The position numbers and the translations under genes were made by a program. From assembly GCF_014649695.1 (NCBI RefSeq), contig NZ_BMTN01000003.1:663894-727893 (forward strand): DNA of 64,000 nucleotides, in the 5' to 3' direction. Of the stretch, positions 8,298 to 15,662 are shown piece after piece (the first letter of the stretch is position 1; each line of letters starts with the position of its first letter). Under the pieces are notes generated by a model. The model ran no database searches. It saw only the letters and a list, made by a program, of their open reading frames with translations, and was not told the origin of the DNA. The DNA comes from Streptomyces kurssanovii. GTDB taxonomy: Bacteria; Actinomycetota; Actinomycetes; Streptomycetales; Streptomycetaceae.

Positions 8298-9124
8298 ATG
8301 GCGAGCCTCAGGCTGGAGGTCACGGTGAGCAGGGGCGCGGCAACGAAGCCGTCTTGATGACGAGCGGCGAGGTCAGTGGTCCAGCGAAGGAGCTCGTCGT
8401 CCTCGACTCGGAAGCTGTCCTCTCCATGGCGCGCTAGGACTCCGCGCGTGGACAGGTCTGCTAGCGCCTTTCGGCAATGAGGGGCTTCGAGTTCTGCGAA
8501 TCTGCGGTAGCCGGGATGGACGCCGAAGCCACCGTTGGGGTGGTCCTTGTCAAGGATGCGGGCCATGACGTCGTCGGCGTCGAAGTCCCGGCCGCTGAGG
8601 TCGGGCAGGCAAAGGGTCACGATGGTGGACCATGCTTGCCTACGCAGTCCCGCGAGGACGTCTCTGTTGCCGGCTACGTGTCGGCTGAAGGCCAAGGCGC
8701 CCATCCAGGCCAGATACCAGGTGTCCTCGCTGCTGTTCCAATAGGTGTCGCCCAACTGCTGGGGAAGCAGCGGCTTTCCGTTGATCACTGGGATGCCGCG
8801 GCCTGCTGCGGCGTCGTGTGCCTGGTCGACGGTGAAGTATTCGCCGGGGTATCGGGAGTCGAGGCGCATCCCATGCTGGTCATGCAGACTGCGGTAGTCG
8901 TCGACGAAACCACTCAGGCGGTCAAAGAGCGCGTCGTCAGGCCTCGTGCCAGCGGGGAGGACGACGTTGACGTCGATGTCGCTGTCTCCGCGGACGGCAG
9001 TCCCGAAGGGCAGGCTTCCGCTGGTGAATGCCACTGCCGCCTCGGGCAGGTGGAGTGCGACCAGCTTGCCGAGTTGCTCGTGGATTCGGTCGGCTTCCTC
9101 CACATCGATGATCTCGTGGTGCAT
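8294..9124 (-). CDS. Nucleotidyltransferase-fold protein
   Basis: About 276 residues. Near residue 36 it has the minimal nucleotidyltransferase signature: TSGSLPFGTAVRGDSDIDVNVV, i.e. Gly-Ser followed by an Asp-x-Asp pair that binds magnesium. The rest is a mixed helical domain with many acidic and aromatic residues ('YWNSSEDTWYLAWMGALAFSRHVAG'). This fold includes aminoglycoside adenylyltransferases and small-molecule nucleotidylating enzymes. It may modify a pathway intermediate or give resistance. ATG 9124 is preferred because GGGGGA lies six bases before it; the GTG at 9127 is an alternative. The stop overlaps the next gene and the start overlaps the SDR stop, so it is fully embedded in the operon. 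Confidence 0.72.
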   Translation of the reverse strand: MHHEIIDVEEADRIHEQLGKLVALHLPEAAVAFTSGSLPFGTAVRGDSDIDVNVVLPAGTRPDDALFDRLSGFVDDYRSLHDQHGMRLDSRYPGEYFTVDQAHDAAAGRGIPVINGKPLLPQQLGDTYWNSSEDTWYLAWMGALAFSRHVAGNRDVLAGLRRQAWSTIVTLCLPDLSGRDFDADDVMARILDKDHPNGGFGVHPGYRRFAELEAPHCRKALADLSTRGVLARHGEDSFRVEDDELLRWTTDLAARHQDGFVAAPLLTVTSSLRLAI

Positions 9125-9819
9125 CACAGGTCCCCCACCGCATTGTTGACGAACAGCGTCTCGACGCAGGCCTGCGGAGGAAGCTGAATTGCCGCGACTG
9201 TCAGTTCAGCGATGGACTCGGGATCCATGAACTCCTTCTTGTCTTCGGGCTGTAGATGGTCGTACGAAGGTGTATCGACCGAGCCGGGCTGCACGCTCGT
9301 CACCCTGATGCGGCGTGGCCGGAGCTCGTCGCGCATGCTTGCGGCGAAGCCCTCCAGCGCGTGTTTGGAGGCGCAGTACAGGGACCAGTCGGCGAACCCC
9401 CTGCGGCCTGCGATGGAGGAGACGAAGGTGACCACTGCCTTGCCGTCACGCAGCAGAGGCATGAACGCCTGGGTGGAAAAGATCGACCCGGCTACGTTGG
9501 TGTCGAAGAGTTCGTCGTACTGAGCGCGGCTGGCGGAGCGAATTGGGGTCGGGTAGCCGACTCCTGCACACAGGATCAGGGCATCCACGTGTCCAGCGGA
9601 GGTTGCCACAGCGTGAGCCGACTCGTTGACGGCGTCGAGATCGCGAACATCGACATCGTGCGTACGGCAGCTACCGTGATCGGCATGGACGTAGTTGCTG
9701 GCCCGTCTGGCGAGGATGTGGACGTTCCAGCCGAGGTTGAGTAGCTGGGTGCTGATTGCCTCACCGATTCCGAGGCTGCCTCCTGTGATGACCGCGACAC
9801 GCTCTGTGGTTTGGTTCAT
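9124..9819 (-). CDS. Short-chain dehydrogenase/reductase (SDR)
   Basis: A 231-residue classical SDR. The nucleotide-binding motif is VAVITGGSLGIGEAI. ALILCAGVGYP corresponds to the NNAG element, VTFVSSIAGRRGF contains the catalytic Ser, and YCASKHALEGFAASMR contains the YxxxK pair. It should reduce a carbonyl or oxidise an alcohol with NAD(P)H. In this operon, reduction of the amino ketone made by the downstream oxoamine synthase is an attractive but unproven role. The start is ATG 9819, preceded by GGAGG and two bases from the phosphorylase-like stop. The longer frame to 9858 overlaps that gene without support. Confidence 0.85.
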   Translation of the reverse strand: MNQTTERVAVITGGSLGIGEAISTQLLNLGWNVHILARRASNYVHADHGSCRTHDVDVRDLDAVNESAHAVATSAGHVDALILCAGVGYPTPIRSASRAQYDELFDTNVAGSIFSTQAFMPLLRDGKAVVTFVSSIAGRRGFADWSLYCASKHALEGFAASMRDELRPRRIRVTSVQPGSVDTPSYDHLQPEDKKEFMDPESIAELTVAAIQLPPQACVETLFVNNAVGDL

Positions 9820-9821
9820 CA

Positions 9822-10526
9822 CTAGCCTCCGGTCAGTTCCTCTTGGATGGACTGGCATAGGTCGTCTACGGCAGAGGCGGTCCGCTCCGGGGTGCTGGTG
9901 AACACATCACCGTGGCGGTTGTGATCCGAGATGACGAGCAGGCATCGCACCTGGTGGCCGGCGAGAGCGGCGGCGGAGAACAGGTGGGCACTCTCCATGT
10001 CGACGCAGTCAGCCACATCCGTGAGCTGCTCGTGGAGCAGCGTGGAGTCGGCCAAACATCCGACCGTTGCGGCAACTGCACCGGGCGCCAGCGGCTTGGC
10101 AGGATGGCTACGGCTGTGGAGCGATAAGTCCGGGGGGCAGGGCTGCTGGCCGGACACTCCGTTAGTGGGGTCTGCGATAAAGGCAGACACCGGATCCACG
10201 GTGGCCCCGATCGGTTGGTTCCGCAGACCGCCTGCCAGGCCGACGAACGTGATCCGCGTCGTTTGGGGAAGGGCGAAAACGATGTCCTTGGCCGCAGTTC
10301 CTTGAGGAACGTGTACGACGGCAGCATCCCCGAGCAGGGAAGTACGCCACCACCCGTCACGCTCCGTTCCACCACGGGCTAAGGCTGTGTGGATGGTACG
10401 GATGGGGGTCAAGACCACTTCGGGACCGAGCCAATCGCAGCCGAGCAGCGTCATACGTGCCCGCCGCCGCCAGTGCTCGTCCGGCACCTGCACCGAGCTG
10501 GCGACGAGTCCTCCCTGTCCGGTCAT
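9822..10526 (-). CDS. Nucleoside phosphorylase / MTA-SAH nucleosidase-like protein
   Basis: About 234 residues of the nucleoside-phosphorylase superfamily. The start at 10526 overlaps the radical SAM stop by ATGA; the longer frame to 10745 lies inside the radical SAM gene and is rejected. Family signs are the Gly-rich ITFVGLAGGLRNQPIGATVDP (phosphate/purine region) and the C-terminal VDMESAHLFSAAALAG followed by LLVISDHN, which hold the substrate-binding Met-Glu and the catalytic-type Asp. Relatives cleave N-glycosidic bonds of nucleosides, MTA or SAH. Next to a radical SAM enzyme it could remove inhibitory by-products, or it could act on a nucleoside intermediate. It is divergent enough from standard enzymes that the substrate stays open. 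Confidence 0.68.
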   Translation of the reverse strand: MTGQGGLVASSVQVPDEHWRRRARMTLLGCDWLGPEVVLTPIRTIHTALARGGTERDGWWRTSLLGDAAVVHVPQGTAAKDIVFALPQTTRITFVGLAGGLRNQPIGATVDPVSAFIADPTNGVSGQQPCPPDLSLHSRSHPAKPLAPGAVAATVGCLADSTLLHEQLTDVADCVDMESAHLFSAAALAGHQVRCLLVISDHNRHGDVFTSTPERTASAVDDLCQSIQEELTGG

Positions 10527-11488
10527 GACGAGATCACCGGCAGTGAGAGCATCGGAAGCGGGCAGGCTGTGGCCAATTCCCGGACCGGGCTCATCATGGC
10601 TTCCACACCCGCGCACAACTTGGTGAAGGACGCTTCCTCCAGGTTTCCCAGACGGAACCGGTCCGGGTCCAGCTTGTAGAGCCATGAGCACGTGGACAGG
10701 TCCCCGTTCGGCGCCACGAAGAACACCGACTTTCCCGCTGGGCACCCCTCGACATCGCTGGGCTGCGGCTTTCCGAGGCTGTGATCGATCTGCATCCCGA
10801 GCTGCTCGTACTTCGCCTGGAGTTCCGTGAGCTCATCGAACAGTTTCTGCTTGCGCCCGGCGGGCAGCGCCAGCTCCGGGTGACGCGCCGCTCGCCCCGC
10901 GGGGAACACCGAGTTGATCACCAGCGCCTCAACGCCCATACGGGCCATCTCGGCGCAAAATTCAGCTATGTGATCGACGTTCCCGGGGTGGACAACATGG
11001 GATACCCGAACGGGAACTCCAGCAGCGAGGAGTCGTTCAACAGCAGCTATAGCCCTGTCGAATGATGCCGGCTTAAGGCGCACGAGCGCCTGAGACTCCC
11101 GGTTGTGCCCGTCTACGCTCACGGTTATTCGACGCAGCGCCGTCCCGGACAGAGCATTGGCGACTTCCTGGGTGATGAAGTAGCCGTTCGTGTTGGCATA
11201 GACTTCGGCCACTTTCGGGTCGATGGCGCCGATGATGTCAACGAGATCGTCCCGGGCGAACGGTTCGCCTCCGGTCAGGTAGATCTCGGTCACTCCGGAA
11301 GAGGTCATCTCCCGTACGGTGTCGAGAAAACGGGGGGTGCTGAGATCGTCCGTGCGGGAGATCTCCGGTGAAGAGTCTGACAGGCAGTGCTTGCACGCCA
11401 GGTTGCAGTAGTTGGTGGCTTCCCAAACAACCGTGGCACCCGCGGCAGGGGGGCGGAATCGGCAACGATCCCCGGCTGTTTTAGTCAT
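10523..11488 (-). CDS. Radical SAM protein with C-terminal twitch/SPASM-like region
   Basis: A 321-residue radical SAM enzyme. The [4Fe-4S]-binding CNLACKHC (C28, C32, C35) follows VWEATNY. The SAM-contacting LTGGEPF follows, with later barrel strands such as RITVSVDG and VRVSHVVHPGN. The C-terminal part has GCPAGKSVFFVAPNGDLSTC, which places cysteines like a shortened SPASM or twitch domain for an auxiliary cluster. Such enzymes modify peptides, nucleosides or sugars. The start ATG 11488 has GGGGAG upstream and overlaps the phosphotransferase stop by ATGA. No obvious precursor peptide is encoded nearby, so a small-molecule substrate is favoured. Confidence 0.85.
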   Translation of the reverse strand: MTKTAGDRCRFRPPAAGATVVWEATNYCNLACKHCLSDSSPEISRTDDLSTPRFLDTVREMTSSGVTEIYLTGGEPFARDDLVDIIGAIDPKVAEVYANTNGYFITQEVANALSGTALRRITVSVDGHNRESQALVRLKPASFDRAIAAVERLLAAGVPVRVSHVVHPGNVDHIAEFCAEMARMGVEALVINSVFPAGRAARHPELALPAGRKQKLFDELTELQAKYEQLGMQIDHSLGKPQPSDVEGCPAGKSVFFVAPNGDLSTCSWLYKLDPDRFRLGNLEEASFTKLCAGVEAMMSPVRELATACPLPMLSLPVISS

Positions 11489-12339
11489 ACTTCTCCCCTT
11501 TCAACTGCTTCGATCCCAAGGGCCGCGTTACTGAGCACGGCTTGTTCGAACCCATCCGTTTCCGGGCGCTGACGGCGATGCCATGCCGCGCACTGGACCG
11601 CCCATAGGGCGATGGCGCCGGCCATGCGGTCAGCCAGGAGCATCCCTGTTCTCTCTTCCATCATCAGCCGCCCCTGCCGCAGCAATCCCAGGCGCATGGT
11701 TTCTGGCAGTCGCACGGAAGGCGTCAGGCATAGGGCCGCGAGATCATGCATTGGATCTCCGGGCCCGTAGAACTCGTAGTCCAACAGCCACGCCCGTGGC
11801 TGCCCAGGATCGACAAGTACGTTGGGCGGGGTGGCGTCCCCGTGGCAAGGAACTCGCACCGGGTTCTGTATCGCCCTGCGAAGTGCTGGGGTACTGGCTG
11901 GCGCGTGAGAGGCGAGAGCTTTGCCCAACTCGGCTTGCAATTCACTGATTTGAGGTGGCGGGTCATCCGGCCACGGGCCAGGGAGGCCTACGGAGGAAAC
12001 CACCACCTCCAGCACTACTTGCATCCATCTGGCAGGGTCGCCGGCCGCTGGGTCGTCGAGCCTCACGCCGGGGAGCTCCTCCATTACCAATGTCGGCGGA
12101 TTGCGGCGATGCCCCAATACGCGCGGAGCAAGACCGTCCGGCATCTGCTGCAACGCGCGCAGCTCCCGCTCATACGGGCCCGAAGCGGCGTACCGCTTGA
12201 CGTACCTTGCAGCCTTCGTCCCCGCACTGCTCGCTCCGGGTACGCGCCAGAGCGAACGTCCCGACCGGTCAACACGGACGGGTATCCATCCTGCGGCGCA
12301 CTCTTCCTCGCTCGAGATTTCCACCGAGCCCATGTCCAC
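11485..12339 (-). CDS. Phosphotransferase, APH/choline-kinase-like
   Basis: A 284-residue kinase-like protein and the first gene of the leftward operon. It has a lysine-containing N-lobe segment (TKAARYVKRYA), 'LVMEELPGVRL' as hinge, the catalytic loop RVPCHGDATPPNVLVD (HxD...N) and AWLLDYEFYGPGDPMHDLA (the magnesium-binding DxE variant of DFG). Such proteins phosphorylate hydroxyls of aminoglycosides, choline, homoserine or maltose. Here it may activate a pathway intermediate or protect the host. The start GTG 12339 has GAGGAG six bases upstream; ATG 12333 is an alternative. The 19-bp element lies 126 bp upstream. Confidence 0.82.
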   Translation of the reverse strand: MDMGSVEISSEEECAAGWIPVRVDRSGRSLWRVPGASSAGTKAARYVKRYAASGPYERELRALQQMPDGLAPRVLGHRRNPPTLVMEELPGVRLDDPAAGDPARWMQVVLEVVVSSVGLPGPWPDDPPPQISELQAELGKALASHAPASTPALRRAIQNPVRVPCHGDATPPNVLVDPGQPRAWLLDYEFYGPGDPMHDLAALCLTPSVRLPETMRLGLLRQGRLMMEERTGMLLADRMAGAIALWAVQCAAWHRRQRPETDGFEQAVLSNAALGIEAVERGEV

Positions 12340-12464
12340 AGGAAACTCCTCGACTACATATTTGATGCATGAAGGAAAATTCCACTGGCGCTATAACGGC
12401 TCCAGGCGGCCGTGGCGGTTCACCGTGCTGCGGCAACTCTGCTCGATCTAGGGCGAGTTGGCAC

Positions 12465-12483
12465 ATCACACCCGTGATATCAC
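12465..12483 (-). promoter_or_regulatory. 19-bp operator-like element, copy 2
   Basis: Read on the minus strand it is GTGATATCACGGGTGTGAT. It differs from copy 1 (2378-2396) only at positions 13 and 14. It lies upstream of the operon starting at 12339 and overlaps the last bases of the HTH gene at 12480-12953. An adjacent HTH protein is a plausible binder; this is inference. Confidence 0.6.
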
Positions 12484-12953
12484 TCTGGCAATGCGCCGCA
12501 CCGAGAAGGCGTACGCCAGTTCGGCGAGCTGAGGTCGACGCCCGTTCCGCAGGCCAGAGTCGCGTTAGCTCGTGGCTGCAAGATCAAGCTGGTGAGCTCG
12601 GGTGGCGCCTGTAGGCCGTCGAGCATGCAGACGATCTTGTCGATGTTCGTGAGGCGACGCGTACCTGATTCCAGCATCGACAGGAATCCCTGACTCAGTC
12701 CGGTTAGCGTGACCATGTCATCTTGACGGAACTTGCCGATCTCCCGTACGAGGGTGCAGAGAGCCCCGAAGTCCCGAGTCGCTAGCGCCTCCTGGACGCG
12801 CCCATCCGCCCACACTTCCGGCGGCACGCAAAGTGGCACCAGGGGCGAGTCGCCAGGGGCTCGAAGGCATCCACTGCAGCGGGTCTCACGGTTGTAGCGG
12901 CTGAGGCGGCAGCCGCACCGAGAGCGCTCTGATCTCGGCTGTCTTCGGCACAA
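12480..12953 (-). CDS. XRE-family HTH protein with N-terminal Cys knuckle (paralogue A)
   Basis: A 157-residue protein. The N-terminus carries a four-Cys knuckle, CGCRLSRYNRETRCSGC. A helix-turn-helix follows: CTLVREIGKFRQDDMVTLTG then LSQGFLSMLESGTRRLTN, the recognition-helix region of XRE proteins that often carry a TPR half in Streptomyces. Here the protein ends soon after the HTH, so the usual TPR or sensor half is absent. The protein at 14987-15454 is a clear paralogue. The start at 12953 is only 20 bp from the divergent TPR gene, so the real start may be further downstream. Candidate regulator of the cluster to its left. Confidence 0.75.
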   Translation of the reverse strand: MCRRQPRSERSRCGCRLSRYNRETRCSGCLRAPGDSPLVPLCVPPEVWADGRVQEALATRDFGALCTLVREIGKFRQDDMVTLTGLSQGFLSMLESGTRRLTNIDKIVCMLDGLQAPPELTSLILQPRANATLACGTGVDLSSPNWRTPSRCGALPE

Positions 12954-12973
12954 CCACCCACGCGTTCTTTCCG

Positions 12974-13972
12974 ATGGACCATCGCCGGGATGGAAACATC
13001 GAGGTGCTGGATGTCTCAGGCATGGACACCGTCGAGATCGTGGCCCGGTTGCGGGCTTCGGATATCGACGAGGCCACCCTGGACGCGCTCCGCATCACGG
13101 TCGACAGGCTCTGCACGGAGTGCGCCTACATGCCTGGCGACCAGTTGTTGATCGAAGGCAGAGCATGGCTCAACCGCGTCGTCAGCATGCAGCACCAGCG
13201 GCTCACACTCGGGCAGCACCGTGATGTCCTGTCCCTCGCAGGAATGCTTACCTTGCTCGTGGGCTGCGTGGAGTACGACAGCGGGGGCGTAGCCCGCACC
13301 CATGCGGAGGCCACCCGGCAAGCAGCCCTGACTATCGGACGCGAGGTCGGACACGCCGGTATCCAAGGGTGGGCACATGAGATGCGAGCATGGTTCGCGC
13401 TCACGACCGGAGACATGCGCGGCGTCATATCCGCAGCCGATGCTGGCCTCGCCGTCGCGCCCGCTGAGTCCGTCGCCGTCCAGTTGCTGGCGCAGAAGGC
13501 CAAGGCGTGGGCCAGGCTCGGCGACAGGCGCCAGACTGAAGTCGCGCTCGACGCCGGCCGCACCCTCCTGGAATCCATGCCTTATCCGGAGAATGTCCAG
13601 AACCATTTCGTAGTTGATCCCGGAAAGTGGGACTTCTACTCCATGGACTGCTATCGAAAGGTCGGCGACAATCAGATCTCTGAGACCTTGGCACGTGAAG
13701 TTCTGCGAGCCGGGGTGGACTTTGACGGAGCCGAGCGTTCTCCGATGCGCAACGCCGAAGCGCGGATCACCCTGGGCGTCGTCGCTGCTCGGGAAGGCGA
13801 CCTAGAAGCAGCCCTCGCCTATGGTGATCAGGCGTTGCGGGGTGACCGACAGTCCCTTCCTTCGCTGGCCATGGTCGCCAGTGACTTGGGTGCAGTTCTC
13901 ACCCAGCGATACGACAGCGACCCTCAAGCGCGAGAGTTCATCCAACATATGCGTTCTCTGGGTTCACGCTGA
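12974..13972 (+). CDS. TPR-like regulatory protein without HTH
   Basis: A 332-residue all-helical protein that resembles the C-terminal sensor half of Streptomyces HTH-TPR regulators: 'QRLTLGQHRDVLSLAGMLTLLVGCVEYD', the repeat-like HAEATRQAALTIGREVGHAGI, WAHEMRAWFALTTGDMRGVI and LEAALAYGDQALRGD. No DNA-binding domain precedes it. ATG 12974 has no evident ribosome site; ATG 13022 is possible. It is divergent from the HTH-only protein at 12480-12953. The pair together contain the two halves normally found in one polypeptide, though on opposite strands, so a partnership in trans is possible but unproven. Confidence 0.65.
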   Translation: MDHRRDGNIEVLDVSGMDTVEIVARLRASDIDEATLDALRITVDRLCTECAYMPGDQLLIEGRAWLNRVVSMQHQRLTLGQHRDVLSLAGMLTLLVGCVEYDSGGVARTHAEATRQAALTIGREVGHAGIQGWAHEMRAWFALTTGDMRGVISAADAGLAVAPAESVAVQLLAQKAKAWARLGDRRQTEVALDAGRTLLESMPYPENVQNHFVVDPGKWDFYSMDCYRKVGDNQISETLAREVLRAGVDFDGAERSPMRNAEARITLGVVAAREGDLEAALAYGDQALRGDRQSLPSLAMVASDLGAVLTQRYDSDPQAREFIQHMRSLGSR

Positions 13973-14004
13973 TTAGACGTAAACTCAATGTCGTCGCATT
14001 CGCC

Positions 14005-14937
14005 TCAGATGGCAGAGGCGCTCGCTGCGCTGCCGATTATGGAATCCTCGAGAGTCGTTCGCGCCGTTTCTGCCTCGCTCCACGAGAAGTCATACAACGC
14101 GAAGTCGCTGACCGGACGGTACCCAATCCGTTGGTACAGGCCGTTGCTGGTGGGGTTGGCCAAGTCCGCGAACAGAACGACCTCTGCCGCGCCCGCGGCC
14201 AACGCGGCCCGGCTCACTTCGACTGCCACGGCTCCCGCGTATCCACGGCCGCGTAGGTGGGCCGGGGTGTAGACAGGGGCCACCCTGATCTGGCCAGCGA
14301 CCATCGGGGTCGCGCCTGCCATTGAGACGAGAGTGCCGTCCGGGGTCTGCCAGAGCATGACCCGCCCGGAAGCGATGCGCGTGTCGGCCCAGGAACTCGA
14401 GTCCGAGGAGGCGACTCCCCCGATGGCGTCGACGAACTCCTGGTGCCAACGCATGAGTTGCTCACGATCCTGTTCGCCGGCAACTCGCCCCCAGCCCGCC
14501 GGGGGCGGCCCCGGCAACGTAAGGACACCGAGCCGGTACAGGCGCTGCCGCTCGTGGAGCAGTGGCGTCATGCCCATGTGTCGCTGCCATGCCTCGGCGA
14601 AGGAGGTGGCGGTGTCGTGGTCCGCGCTGACCCCGGGGAGGAGGCGGCCAGAGTTCGCCAGGTGAGCGGCGAGGGCGTCGGCCTCATCAGGGGTGAGCGG
14701 GGTGAGCACCAGGCGGCGAGGCGGGGTGCGGAAGAACGCCGCGCGGACCTCGCCCTCTCGTTCCAGCCAGCCGAAAATGGGAGCCTCGGCACCGTACGCG
14801 TCCATTCCACGCTCACGCAGGGACTCGGTCACCGTCAGCGGAATGGTGTGGAGCGCAGGGCGTGACTGCAGGAAGTCTCCGGCTTGGTCGAGAAAGCCGT
14901 CGATATCTTCGGTGAGGTGCCACTGCCCCGGACCCAT
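14005..14937 (-). CDS. GNAT-family N-acetyltransferase
   Basis: A 310-residue protein. The C-terminal half is a GNAT domain: the acetyl-CoA pyrophosphate loop AHLRGRGYAGAVAVEVSRAAL, followed by LFADLANPTSNGLYQRIGYRPV, a typical motif B that binds the CoA tail. The N-terminal 140 residues look like a degenerate second GNAT-like half, as in other long Streptomyces GNATs. The substrate is unknown. It is convergent with the TPR gene (32-bp gap). The start at 14937 has a GTGAGG motif that is too close to the ATG to be a good ribosome site, so the N-terminus is uncertain. Confidence 0.82.
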   Translation of the reverse strand: MGPGQWHLTEDIDGFLDQAGDFLQSRPALHTIPLTVTESLRERGMDAYGAEAPIFGWLEREGEVRAAFFRTPPRRLVLTPLTPDEADALAAHLANSGRLLPGVSADHDTATSFAEAWQRHMGMTPLLHERQRLYRLGVLTLPGPPPAGWGRVAGEQDREQLMRWHQEFVDAIGGVASSDSSSWADTRIASGRVMLWQTPDGTLVSMAGATPMVAGQIRVAPVYTPAHLRGRGYAGAVAVEVSRAALAAGAAEVVLFADLANPTSNGLYQRIGYRPVSDFALYDFSWSEAETARTTLEDSIIGSAASASAI

Positions 14938-14986
14938 ACCTCACGATCACTCGCGCTGTCGACATGCGCCCGCCGGATTCCGCCGG

Positions 14987-15454
14987 TCAGGTGACAGGGC
15001 CCAGCAGACGCGCCGGAGCCGCTCCCACAAGCTGTGGCGGCTCCGCCGGCCGCAATATCGGGCCAGTGAGTTCGAGAGGGACCTTCAGGCCAGCAAGAAG
15101 TTGAACAATTCTGTCTATATTCGTGAGGCGGCGCGCGCCCGTTTCAAGCATTGACAGGAACGACTGACTCAGGCCGGTCAGCGTGACCATGTCATCCTGT
15201 CGCAGGTGCCCGAGGGTCCGCACCAGGGTGCAAAGCCTCCCGAAGTCTCGCTCTGCCAGGGCTAACCGGACTTCTGGCACGTCCCAGACTTGCTCAGGCA
15301 CGCGGAGGGTTACCGGTGCAGTCGCGTGCCGCCCTCGGAGGCAGGAGCTGCAGTAGACCTCCTGGTTGTATCTGCTCAGTTGGCAGTCGCACTCCTTGCA
15401 GCGGCGCGTGCGCGCGGTAGTCCCGAGCCCCTCGGCGGTGCGCAATCCTGACAC
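14987..15454 (-). CDS. XRE-family HTH protein with N-terminal Cys knuckle (paralogue B)
   Basis: A 155-residue paralogue of the protein at 12480-12953. The N-terminal knuckle is CKECDCQLSRYNQEVYCSSC. The HTH reads LCTLVRTLGHLRQDDMVTL and TGLSQSFLSMLETGARRLTN, with ITQ-like spacing identical to paralogue A. It also stops shortly after the HTH, without the TPR half. The two genes are about 2 kb apart on the same strand, separated by the TPR and GNAT genes, which suggests a duplication. It lies downstream of the flavoprotein terminator and is expected to have its own promoter in 15455-15600. Confidence 0.75.
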   Translation of the reverse strand: MSGLRTAEGLGTTARTRRCKECDCQLSRYNQEVYCSSCLRGRHATAPVTLRVPEQVWDVPEVRLALAERDFGRLCTLVRTLGHLRQDDMVTLTGLSQSFLSMLETGARRLTNIDRIVQLLAGLKVPLELTGPILRPAEPPQLVGAAPARLLGPVT

Positions 15455-15603
15455 AGGTATCCACTCCTTGGTGACCTGGTGCGATGCCGTGCGCTGCGAC
15501 GGCCACAGGAGCCGGTCAGCGTCTGACCGTTCCCATTCGTGGCCGTACGGTGCTTCACCAGCGCAGTTGGTGGTGCACCAAGGCTGGCCCCAGTCAAAGC
15601 GAA

Positions 15604-15628
15604 GGACCCGGACAGTCTGTCCGGGTCC
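15604..15628 (-). terminator. Hairpin after the flavoprotein gene, also operator-like
   Basis: A perfect 11-bp stem (GGACCCGGACA / TGTCCGGGTCC) with a 3-base loop, 35 bp after the flavoprotein stop. Its core CCGGACA-N3-TGTCCGG also occurs at 17578-17594, before the HTH-TPR gene, so it may also be a protein-binding site. Confidence 0.65.
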
Positions 15629-15662
15629 GATTTCCCGTGTCCTGAAGGTTATTGATTAATCG

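Noticed and set aside
9858-10745. Long N-terminal extension of the phosphorylase-like ORF
   Set aside because: It lies inside the radical SAM gene; the ATGA overlap at 10526 gives a coupled start.
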